From: an uncultured Collinsella sp.
GTDB lineage: Bacteria; Actinomycetota; Coriobacteriia; Coriobacteriales; Coriobacteriaceae
Reading direction: 5' to 3'
Length of the DNA stretch: 21,931 nucleotides
NCBI GenBank assembly: GCA_900758475.1
Contig: CAAERQ010000029.1
Location: 1 to 21,931 of the forward strand
Both the position numbers and the translations under genes were made by a program. Under the pieces are notes generated by a model that was not told the origin of the DNA, did no database searches, and was given only the letters and a program-made list of their open reading frames with translations. Below are positions 7,161 through 13,891 of this stretch, in pieces. How positions within the stretch are numbered: position 1 is the first letter of the stretch; each line of letters starts with the position of its first letter.

Positions 7161-7613
7161 ATGAGCATCAATCGAGTGAACATCACCGGTAACCTCACGC
7201 GTGATCCCGAGCTGCGCGCCACCGCTGGCGGAACCCAGGTTCTGTCTTTTGGCGTCGCCGTGAACGATCGTCGCCGCAACCCGCAGACTGGCGAGTGGGA
7301 GGACTATCCCAACTTTGTCGACTGCACTATGTTCGGCACGCGCGCCGAGGCCGTGAGCCGTTTCCTGGCAAAGGGAAACAAGGTCGCGATCGAGGGCAAG
7401 CTGCGCTACAGCTCTTGGGAGCGCGACGGCCAGCGCCGGAGCAAGCTTGAGGTCATCGTCGATGAGATCGAGTTTATGAGCTCCCGTGGTGGCCAGGGTG
7501 GCTACGATCAGGGCGGTTACGCCCCCGCAGCCCCCGCGCCCGCAGCACGTCCTGCCGCACCGGTGGCTACGCCGCCCGCGGTCGACGTCTACGATGAGGA
7601 CATCCCGTTTTAA
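7161..7613 (+). CDS. ssb: Single-stranded DNA-binding protein SSB
   Basis: This 150-residue protein has an OB-fold domain over about residues 1-108, starting MSINRVNITGNLTRDPELR and including the YPNFVDCTMFGTRAEA and GNKVAIEGKLRYSSWE strands. A Gly/Gln then Ala/Pro-rich flexible linker follows (about 112-138). The acidic tip DVYDEDIPF at the C-terminus is the conserved docking site for SSB partner proteins. It acts in replication, recombination and repair. GAGGAAG at 7145-7151 precedes the ATG by 9 nt. It lies 48 nt after rpsF and 72 nt before rpsR, in the common bacterial operon order. Confidence 0.97.
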   Translation: MSINRVNITGNLTRDPELRATAGGTQVLSFGVAVNDRRRNPQTGEWEDYPNFVDCTMFGTRAEAVSRFLAKGNKVAIEGKLRYSSWERDGQRRSKLEVIVDEIEFMSSRGGQGGYDQGGYAPAAPAPAARPAAPVATPPAVDVYDEDIPF

Positions 7614-7685
7614 GGGCTGTTCACCTATTTTTGAGTGAGAGGCGGCTTTGGTTCGCCGAAGTTGCCAAACGAAAGGTATTTTGAC

Positions 7686-7952
7686 ATGGCTAATGATTTT
7701 TCTGCACGTCAGCCGCGTCGTAAGTACTGCCAGTTCTGCAAGGAGAACACTGAGTTCATCGACTATAAGGACACTCAGCTTCTCCGTAAGTACATGACCG
7801 ACCGTGGCAAGATCAAGCCCCGTCGCGTCACTGGCGCTTGCACGCAGCATCAGCATGACATCGCCAACGCCATCAAGCGCGCCCGCGAGATGGCTCTCCT
7901 GCCGTACACCGTCCCCGTGGTTTCCTCTCGTGGCAACCGCGACCGCGGCTAA
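7686..7952 (+). CDS. rpsR: 30S ribosomal protein bS18, zinc-binding (C+) form
   Basis: This 88-residue bS18 starts MANDFSARQPRRKYCQFCKEN. It keeps a probable zinc site, C15-x2-C18 and C52-x2-H55, so it is the C+ type. In many actinobacteria a zinc-free paralogue replaces such proteins under zinc limitation; whether this genome has one cannot be seen here. The ATG at 7686 is preferred over the frame opening at 7635 because GAAAGG (7671-7676) lies 9 nt upstream and the family N-terminus starts here. It pairs with bS6 in the 30S platform. It is 15 nt from rplI. Confidence 0.96.
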   Translation: MANDFSARQPRRKYCQFCKENTEFIDYKDTQLLRKYMTDRGKIKPRRVTGACTQHQHDIANAIKRAREMALLPYTVPVVSSRGNRDRG

Positions 7953-7967
7953 GAAGGGAGACGCATC

Positions 7968-8507
7968 ATGAAGGTTATTCTTCTCGATGAGATCAAGGGC
8001 AAGGGCGGCGAGGGTGACATCGTAGAGGTCGCTCAGGGTTACGCTGAGAACTTCCTGTTCCCCAAGAAGCTCGCTGTTGCCGCCACCAAGGGCAACCTCA
8101 AGCAGCTTGACGAGCGTCGCAACAACATCGCCAAGCGCGAGGCCGTCCGTCTGGCTACCGCCAACGAGACCAAGGCTGCCTTCGAGGGCAAGACGGTCAC
8201 CGTTGACGTCAAGGTCGGCGACGAGGGCATCCTCTTTGGCTCCGTTACCGCCGCTATGATCGCTGACGCCATCAAGGCTCAGCTCGGTATGGACATCGAC
8301 CGCAAGCGCGTCGAGCTCGGTAAGCCCATCAAGGTTGCCGGTGCCCACACCGTTGCCATCTCGCTGTACCGCGAGATCAAGGCCGAGGTTGTCGTTCTCG
8401 TTGGCGTTACCGCCGAGGAGCTCGCTGCCGAGGCTGAGGCTGAGGAGACCGCTGAGGTCGCCGAGGCCGAGACCGCCGAGGTCGAGACTGAGGCTGCTGC
8501 CGAGTAG
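7968..8507 (+). CDS. rplI: 50S ribosomal protein bL9 with acidic C-terminal extension
   Basis: This 179-residue protein has the bL9 N-terminal RNA-binding domain (MKVILLDEIKGKGGEGDIVEV, then AENFLFPKKLA) and connecting helix. Its C-terminal domain ends near residue 148. The last 30 or so residues form an extra tail almost wholly of Ala, Glu, Thr and Val (EELAAEAEAEETAEVAEAE and on), which the usual ~150-residue bL9 lacks. bL9 bridges the 23S rRNA L1 stalk base and affects reading-frame fidelity. AGAAGGGAG precedes the ATG. It is the last gene of the operon, and a terminator follows. Confidence 0.96.
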   Translation: MKVILLDEIKGKGGEGDIVEVAQGYAENFLFPKKLAVAATKGNLKQLDERRNNIAKREAVRLATANETKAAFEGKTVTVDVKVGDEGILFGSVTAAMIADAIKAQLGMDIDRKRVELGKPIKVAGAHTVAISLYREIKAEVVVLVGVTAEELAAEAEAEETAEVAEAETAEVETEAAAE

Positions 8508-8539
8508 CATTTGCTGCAACGCAACAATCTTGTTCTAAG

Positions 8540-8579
8540 AAGGGCGCTCTGGGAGACCAGGGCGCCCTTTTGTTTTTTT
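8540..8579 (+). terminator. Intrinsic terminator of the rpsF-ssb-rpsR-rplI operon
   Basis: AAGGGCGC-(T)-CTGG pairs with CCAG-GGCGCCCTT around loop GAGA, followed by TTGTTTTTTT. It separates the ribosomal operon from dnaB. Confidence 0.92.
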
Positions 8580-8599
8580 GCGCTGAGTGAGTGTCATGG

Positions 8600-8637
8600 T
8601 GAACGGTGCGTCGAAGTCCTATATACGGGACCGTTCA
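8600..8637. repeat. 8-bp inverted repeat upstream of dnaB
   Basis: TGAACGGT (8600-8607) and ACCGTTCA (8630-8637) are perfect arms 22 nt apart. They lie between the rplI terminator and the dnaB promoter candidate. An operator is possible but unproven. Confidence 0.35.
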
Positions 8638-8690
8638 TCCGTTTCGTTCGGTGATGATTGCCGGGGCGCGGCCCGTTTTGGGACCGTGGC

Positions 8691-8699
8691 TGATACTAT
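8691..8699 (+). promoter_or_regulatory. Candidate extended -10 promoter of dnaB
   Basis: TGATACTAT fits the extended -10 form TGn-TACTAT. No convincing -35 hexamer lies at 16-18 nt, which extended -10 promoters can tolerate. It lies 34 nt before the dnaB start. Confidence 0.45.
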
Positions 8700-8732
8700 G
8701 GATGCTCGCAAGCGATATGAATGAGGATGCTC

Positions 8733-10124
8733 ATGGCATATGACGAAAGGGAGATGGGGCTGACGGTCGAGGACCGTGGCTCCAAGTTGGGTCTCCCTCA
8801 AAACCAAGATGCAGAGGCCAATGTACTGGCCGCCATGCTGCTGTCGCCCGAGGTGGTCGAGGAGGCCCAGGTCGAGCTGCAGCCCGATGACTTCTACCGG
8901 CCCATTCATAAGACCATCTACACCGCGATGGTCGATATGTACAACAGCCGCATTCCCATCGACTCTATCTCGCTGATCGATTACCTGCGCAGCATTAACA
9001 AGCTTGATGCCGTGGGCGGCGAGGCCTACATTTTGGAGCTGATGGGTCAGACCCTGTCGCTCGTGAACTGGCAGCACCATGCCGCCATCGTCCGTCGCGA
9101 CTCGATGCTGCGCGAGCTGATCGGTGCCACCAACGAGATCAACGCGCTGGCCTATAACGCCCCTACCGACACCAAAGAGGTCGTGGAGCTGGCCGAGAGC
9201 AAGCTGCTCAAGGTCACGGCGCGCGAGGTCAAGTCGAGCTATAAGACACTGACCGAGTTTATGGTCGAGGCCTATAACGAGGCCGAGGAAGTGTGTAAGG
9301 CCGGCGGACAGGCCGCGGGCGTGCCCACCGGCTTCCCGTCGCTCGACCGCATGCTTATGGGTTTCCGCGAGGGCCAGCTCATCATTATCGGCGCCCGCCC
9401 TGCCGTGGGTAAGACGTCGTTCGCTCTGAACTTGGCGCTGAATGCCGCCGCTGCGGGCTATACCGTCGGCTTCTTTTCGCTGGAGATGTCGGGCAAGGAA
9501 ATTGCCCAGCGCCTGATTTGCGCCTACGCCATGATCTCAATCAGCGACTTCCGTACGGGCCGCATTAGCCCCGAGCAGTGGGCCAATATCAACGAGGCCA
9601 CGCAGACCTTGTCTAAGCTCGACATTCTGATTGACGATACGCCCGGTACCACGGTGACCGAGATTCGCGCCAAGAGCCGCCGCATGCTCCACAACAAGGA
9701 GAAGGCCATCATCATCCTGGACTACCTGCAGCTGGTGAGTCCTCCGCCGGGACGTCGCTCCGAGAGCCGTACCGTCGAGGTCTCTGAGATGTCGCGTGGT
9801 TTAAAGATCATGGCCAAGGAGCTCAAGATTCCGTTGATCGCGCTGTCGCAGCTGTCGCGTCAGGTTGAGTCCCGTACCGGCAAGCGCCCGCAGCTGTCCG
9901 ACCTGCGTGAATCGGGCTCCATCGAGCAGGACGCCGACATCGTTATGTTCTTGGACCGCTCCGCTGATGAGGCCGAGGCCTCGCGTGACGATCGACCCGA
10001 CGAGGGCGTTACGCGTATCGTCGTGGCCAAGAACCGTTCGGGCCCGATCGGTGACGTCGACCTGATGTTCCTGCCGGCATCCACCAAGTTCTATGAGCTT
10101 GATGGGGCGCATACCGAGGAGTAG
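8733..10124 (+). CDS. dnaB: Replicative DNA helicase DnaB
   Basis: This 463-residue protein unwinds DNA at the replication fork as a hexamer. The N-terminal domain has the typical QNQDAEANVLAAMLLSPE opening and a DFYRPIHKTIYTAM segment. The RecA-like C-terminal domain has Walker A GARPAVGKTS (220-229), Walker B IIILDYLQL (catalytic region near D330) and the DLRESGSIEQDAD motif. The ATG at 8733 has GAGGA (8723-8727) 5 nt upstream; ATGs at 8721 and 8754 have poorer sites. No intein interrupts it, unlike some actinobacterial DnaB genes. It stands alone, between the rplI terminator and a candidate purA promoter. Confidence 0.96.
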   Translation: MAYDEREMGLTVEDRGSKLGLPQNQDAEANVLAAMLLSPEVVEEAQVELQPDDFYRPIHKTIYTAMVDMYNSRIPIDSISLIDYLRSINKLDAVGGEAYILELMGQTLSLVNWQHHAAIVRRDSMLRELIGATNEINALAYNAPTDTKEVVELAESKLLKVTAREVKSSYKTLTEFMVEAYNEAEEVCKAGGQAAGVPTGFPSLDRMLMGFREGQLIIIGARPAVGKTSFALNLALNAAAAGYTVGFFSLEMSGKEIAQRLICAYAMISISDFRTGRISPEQWANINEATQTLSKLDILIDDTPGTTVTEIRAKSRRMLHNKEKAIIILDYLQLVSPPPGRRSESRTVEVSEMSRGLKIMAKELKIPLIALSQLSRQVESRTGKRPQLSDLRESGSIEQDADIVMFLDRSADEAEASRDDRPDEGVTRIVVAKNRSGPIGDVDLMFLPASTKFYELDGAHTEE

Positions 10125-10151
10125 GACAGGCGCCCGTTGCACGGGTATACT
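10123..10151 (+). promoter_or_regulatory. Candidate purA promoter
   Basis: AGGACA (10123-10128, four of six consensus bases, overlapping the dnaB stop) and TATACT (10146-10151, five of six) are 17 nt apart. The start would be about 60 nt before purA. Confidence 0.5.
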
Positions 10152-10217
10152 GGGAATGTTTTGTGCTTCTGCGTGCCAGCGTGGCGCGTAGACAGTCCAT
10201 GAATGTAAGGAGTAAAC

Positions 10218-11504
10218 ATGCCGTCAACCGTTTTGGTCGGTGCCCAGTGGGGCGATGAGGGCAAGGGTAAGATCTGCGACCTGGTCGCCGGCGACTTCGA
10301 TGCCGTCGTGCGCTATTCGGGCGGTAACAACGCCGGCCACACCATCGTCGTCAACGGCAAGAAGTACGGCCTGCACCAGGTGCCCTCCGGCATCATGTAT
10401 TCCGACCATATGTCGGTGATCGGTAACGGCTGCGTCGTCAACCCCAAGGTTGTCCTTGGGGAGATCGACATGTTCGAGGCCGACGGTATCACCACCAAGA
10501 ACCTCAAGATCAGTGGCAACGCGCACATCATCATGCCGTACCACATCGATCTGGACGGTGCTTTTGAGCAGAAGCTCGGCAAGAAGAACATTGGTACCAC
10601 CAAGCGCGGCATCGGTCCGTGCTACCAGGACAAGATGGCCCGCATCGGCCTGCGCATGCAGGACATGCTGGACGAGGCGCTGTTCCGCGACAAGCTGGAG
10701 ACCGCTCTTGCCCGCGTGAATCCCGAGCTGGAGCTCATCTACCACCTGCCCACCTACACCGTGGACCAGATCTGCGACGAGTACCTGCCCATGGCCGAGC
10801 GCCTGCGCCCCTACATCACCGAGACGAGCCTGCTGCTCAACAACATGATCGACGAGGGCAAGGACCTGCTGTTCGAGGGCGCTCAGGCAACGCTGCTCGA
10901 CATTGACCACGGCACCTATCCGTACGTGACGTCTTCCAACTGCACCGCCGGCGGCGCCATCACCGGCTCCGGCGTCGGTATGAAGAATGTCGACCGCGTG
11001 CTGGGCGTCATGAAGGCCTATATCACCCGCGTCGGTTCGGGCCCCATGCCCACCGAGCTTTCCTATGAGTCCGAGGCCGGCCATACGCTGACCGAGGAAG
11101 GCTATGAGTACGGCGTGACCACCGGCCGTCGCCGTCGCTGCGGTTGGTTCGATGGCCCCATCGCCAACTACGCCTCGCGTGTTAACGGCCTCACCGATAT
11201 CGCCATGACCAAGCTTGACGTGCTTTCGGCCTTCGATACCATTAAGGTGTGCGTTGCCTACGACGTCGACGGCGAGCGTTACACGAGCGTGCCCGAGCAT
11301 CAGGTTCGTTTTGAGCACGCCAAGCCCATCTACGAGGAGCTCCCGGGCTGGAAGTGCGACATCACCGGTTGCCGCAGCTTTGAGGAGCTGCCGCAGGAGG
11401 CTCAGGACTACGTGGCGTTTATCGAGGATCTGGCACACACCCGCGTGACGTTTATTGGCGTCGGCGCTGGTCGTGAGCAGATCATCAACCGATTCTGGAA
11501 GTAA
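10218..11504 (+). CDS. purA: Adenylosuccinate synthetase
   Basis: This 428-residue enzyme joins IMP and aspartate using GTP to give adenylosuccinate, the first committed step to AMP. The phosphate loop QWGDEGKGK lies at 10-18, with catalytic Asp13 and His41 (NNAGHT at 37-42). Conserved downstream are the TTKRGIGPCYQDK segment, FEGAQATLLDIDHGTYPYVTS, the VGSGPMPTE loop and the TTGRRRRCGWFD region. AAGGAG at 10208-10213 lies 4 nt before ATG. It is single, 93 nt after dnaB. purD lies 118 nt downstream, so the two purine genes may share read-through. Confidence 0.97.
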   Translation: MPSTVLVGAQWGDEGKGKICDLVAGDFDAVVRYSGGNNAGHTIVVNGKKYGLHQVPSGIMYSDHMSVIGNGCVVNPKVVLGEIDMFEADGITTKNLKISGNAHIIMPYHIDLDGAFEQKLGKKNIGTTKRGIGPCYQDKMARIGLRMQDMLDEALFRDKLETALARVNPELELIYHLPTYTVDQICDEYLPMAERLRPYITETSLLLNNMIDEGKDLLFEGAQATLLDIDHGTYPYVTSSNCTAGGAITGSGVGMKNVDRVLGVMKAYITRVGSGPMPTELSYESEAGHTLTEEGYEYGVTTGRRRRCGWFDGPIANYASRVNGLTDIAMTKLDVLSAFDTIKVCVAYDVDGERYTSVPEHQVRFEHAKPIYEELPGWKCDITGCRSFEELPQEAQDYVAFIEDLAHTRVTFIGVGAGREQIINRFWK

Positions 11505-11532
11505 TCGGCACTATTCGGTTATTGCGATACAC

Positions 11533-11582
11533 CCCTTTGCAGCCCGGACGGGCGGCCGAGGGGTATATTTGCTTGCAAAGGG
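11533..11582. promoter_or_regulatory. Inverted repeat with a competing pairing between purA and purD
   Basis: CCCTTTGCA (11533-11541) pairs perfectly with TGCAAAGGG (11574-11582). ACCCCT (11531-11536) can instead pair with AGGGGT (11559-11564), so two folds exclude each other. TATATT (11564-11569) in the span could be a -10 element, though no good -35 is present. Operator or leader switch for purD are both possible. Confidence 0.4.
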
Positions 11583-11622
11583 CTCGCGCGGAGCGGGCCG
11601 TTCATCCATAGAGGAGGCACCC

Positions 11623-12927
11623 TTGAAGGCGGACACTCAAACCATCGACATCCTGTTGTTGGGCAGCGGCGGCCGCGAGCATGCTCTGGCAGCAAAGCTC
11701 GCAGCATCACCGCGCGCCGGCAAGCTCTACATCGCGCCGGGTAACGGCGGCACCGCGAGCTGCGGCGAGAACGTTGTTCTCGACGATTGCGATCCTGCGG
11801 CCGTGGCGGCGTTTGCCCAGAGCCACGGATGCGGACTCGTGGTAATTGGCCCCGAGGCTCCGCTCGTGGCGGGCGTGGCCGACGCCGTGCGCGCGGCGGG
11901 TATTCCCTGCTTTGGCCCGGGTGCCGAGGGCGCCCAGATGGAGGGCTCCAAGCTGTTCTCCAAGCAGCTCATGGAGCGTGCCGGCATTCCGACGGCCGCC
12001 TATGGCTCGTTCACCGACGAGGCTTCAGCTCTCGCCTACGTGCGCGAGCAGGGCGCCCCGCTGGTCGTGAAGGCAGACGGCCTGGCCGCAGGCAAGGGCG
12101 TTATCGTGGCGACTGAGCTCGAGCAGGCCGAAGAGGCCGTGCGCGAGTGCTTTGGCGGAGCCTTTGGTGATGCCGGCAATACCGTTGTCATTGAGGAGAT
12201 GCTGGTTGGCCCCGAGTGCTCGCTGCTGGCCTTTACCGACGGCAAGACCGTGCGCCCCATGGCCACTTCGCAGGACCACAAGCGTGCGCTCGAGGGCGAC
12301 CTTGGCCCCAACACCGGTGGCATGGGCGTTTACAGCCCGGTACCCATCGTGACCGACGAGGAGCACGCCACCATGGTGGAGGTCATGGAGCAGACCGTGG
12401 CCGAGCTCGCTGCCGAGGGCATCGACTACCGCGGCTGCCTGTACGGCGGCTTTATGCTCACCCCCGCCGGCCCCAAGGTTCTGGAGTTCAACGCCCGCTT
12501 TGGCGACCCCGAGACGCAGGTCGTGCTGCCGCGCCTCAAGAACGACCTGGTCGAGGTTATGCTCGCCTGCGCCAACTGCGAGCTTGATCAGATTGAGCTC
12601 GATTGGCGTGACGAGTGGGCCGTGGCTGTTGTTCTGACGAGCGCGGGCTATCCCGGCAGCTACGAGAAGGGCAAAGTCATCACCGGCATCGCCGACGCCG
12701 AGTCCATGGAGAACGTGACCGTGTACCATGCCGGCACCGCCGTGGTGGACGGTCAGCTCGTGACCAACGGCGGCCGAGTGCTTGCCGTGACCGCGCTGGG
12801 CGACACGTTCGAGAACGCTCGCAACCTTGCCTACGAGGCCTGCGAGAAGATTGATTTTGAGGGCAAGACCCTGCGTCATGACATCGGCCTGCGCGCGCTG
12901 CGTGGCCGCGACGCCTGGGATGCCTAA
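11623..12927 (+). CDS. purD: Phosphoribosylamine-glycine ligase (GAR synthetase)
   Basis: This 434-residue ATP-grasp enzyme joins glycine to phosphoribosylamine in the second step of purine synthesis. The N-terminal motif GSGGREHAL is at 14-22 and YIAPGNGGTA follows. The ATP-grasp core shows VVKADGLAAGKGV, VIEEMLVGPECS, DHKRALEGDLGPNTGGMG and the metal-binding LEFNARFGDPETQ. The TTG at 11623 was chosen because GAGGAGG (11611-11617) lies 5 nt upstream and the protein then has normal length. The frame is open back to 11455, inside purA, but those extra 56 residues match nothing in the family. The Nudix gene follows after 21 nt. Confidence 0.96.
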   Translation: MKADTQTIDILLLGSGGREHALAAKLAASPRAGKLYIAPGNGGTASCGENVVLDDCDPAAVAAFAQSHGCGLVVIGPEAPLVAGVADAVRAAGIPCFGPGAEGAQMEGSKLFSKQLMERAGIPTAAYGSFTDEASALAYVREQGAPLVVKADGLAAGKGVIVATELEQAEEAVRECFGGAFGDAGNTVVIEEMLVGPECSLLAFTDGKTVRPMATSQDHKRALEGDLGPNTGGMGVYSPVPIVTDEEHATMVEVMEQTVAELAAEGIDYRGCLYGGFMLTPAGPKVLEFNARFGDPETQVVLPRLKNDLVEVMLACANCELDQIELDWRDEWAVAVVLTSAGYPGSYEKGKVITGIADAESMENVTVYHAGTAVVDGQLVTNGGRVLAVTALGDTFENARNLAYEACEKIDFEGKTLRHDIGLRALRGRDAWDA

Positions 12928-12948
12928 AGTCCGAGAGGGATGAGACGG

Positions 12949-13644
12949 ATGGACGAGAAGAACGAAGAGCTCGTGGACGCGCAGATCGTCGAAGAGGACA
13001 GCCGCATGTATGGGCACGCCGAGGGCGAGCCTGGTGGCGAGGTCGCTGACGAGCCGGCGCTGGTGCTGGGCGACGACGACCCGCACGATGCCGAGCTGCA
13101 CGAGAAGATTCTTTCGGAGGAGTGCGCCTGGAAGGGCAAGATCCTCGACGTCCACCGTCTTGAGGTTGAACTGCCCAACGGTCGCCGTAGCGCCCGCGAT
13201 ATCGTTCGCCATCCGGGTGCGGCGGCTGTTGTGGCACTGACCGAGAGCGGCAAGATCGTACTGGTGCGTCAGTACCGCACCGCCATCGACCGCGTGACGG
13301 TCGAGGTTCCCGCCGGCAAGCTCGACCCAGGCGAGGACCCGCTCGATTGCGCCAAGCGCGAGCTGCATGAGGAGACGGGCTTTAGGGCTGGTCGCATTCG
13401 CTTTTTGACGTCGATTGTCACGTCCTGCGGTTTTTGCGACGAGATCATTCACATCTACTTGGCTACCAAGCTCGAGTTTGATGCGCCCAACCCCGATGAT
13501 GACGAGTTCGTCAACGTGGACCTCGTTCCGCTGCACGAGCTGATCGACGCCGTGCTCGACGGCAAGATCGAAGATGCTAAGACCGTCGTGGGCGCCTTGG
13601 CCTGCGATAGCATCGCGCATAGGTTGGGCGGAGCCGAGCTCTAG
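12949..13644 (+). CDS. Nudix hydrolase, ADP-ribose/ADP-sugar pyrophosphatase type
   Basis: This 231-residue protein has an exact 23-residue Nudix box at 123-145: G-x5-E then RELHEETGF, giving the metal-binding glutamates. VRQYRTAIDRVTVEVPAGKL just before it is typical of ADP-ribose pyrophosphatases, which cleave ADP-ribose to AMP and ribose 5-phosphate. The first 55 or so residues are an acidic extension not usual in the family. The ATG at 12949 is preferred: GAGAGGG (12933-12939) abuts the alternative ATG at 12940 but lies 9 nt before this one. It is probably co-transcribed with purD, suggesting recycling of AMP or phosphoribose. A perfect hairpin begins at the base after its stop. Confidence 0.9.
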   Translation: MDEKNEELVDAQIVEEDSRMYGHAEGEPGGEVADEPALVLGDDDPHDAELHEKILSEECAWKGKILDVHRLEVELPNGRRSARDIVRHPGAAAVVALTESGKIVLVRQYRTAIDRVTVEVPAGKLDPGEDPLDCAKRELHEETGFRAGRIRFLTSIVTSCGFCDEIIHIYLATKLEFDAPNPDDDEFVNVDLVPLHELIDAVLDGKIEDAKTVVGALACDSIAHRLGGAEL

Positions 13645-13791
13645 GTTACGCGGTTTTACCAAACCGCGTAACGAGTCGACGCTGCAAACGCCCCTAAGCG
13701 GCAATCTGCCTTTCAATCGTCGCTCGCGTACCGAAGTACGCGTCGCTCCTCTTTCAAGGCACCTTGCTCGCTTAGGGACGTTTTCGCTGAC
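13645..13791 (+). repeat. Structured palindromic element, copy A
   Basis: Part 1 is a perfect 12-bp hairpin, GTTACGCGGTTT (13645-13656) and AAACCGCGTAAC (13661-13672), loop TACC. Part 2 starts with GTCGACGCTGC (13675-13685) and ends CGCTGAC (13785-13791). Inside, AACG-x-CCCTAAGCG pairs with CGCTTAGGG-x-CGTT, then GCAA/TTGC, TGCCTT/AAGGCA, and CGCGTAC/GTACGCG around loop CGAA. No coding frame is credible. Copy B at 18340 has the same plan. It starts right after the Nudix stop, so it may also end that transcript, although no T run follows. Confidence 0.7.
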
Positions 13792-13843
13792 GCTGCCAGA
13801 ACATCGGTGTTATGTTTGTTGGGATGCTTTGTTTTCAACCCGA

Positions 13844-13856
13844 CCGGTTCAACCGG
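13844..13856. promoter_or_regulatory. Short palindrome before the ABC exporter gene
   Basis: CCGGTT and AACCGG flank a single C, a perfect 6-bp inverted repeat 35 nt before the start codon. It is a candidate operator; no clear promoter hexamers were found around it. Confidence 0.35.
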
Positions 13857-13891
13857 ATTTCTCACGCTATTTATTTCTCTCCGAGGACTGC

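Noticed and set aside
8733..10124. Intein in dnaB
   Set aside because: Walker A, Walker B and the downstream motifs are contiguous at normal spacing; the protein is of standard length.
13574..13891. 106-residue N-terminal extension of the ABC exporter
   Set aside because: The added part overlaps the Nudix gene and translates the copy A palindrome; a proper ribosome site and a family-like N-terminus occur at 13892.
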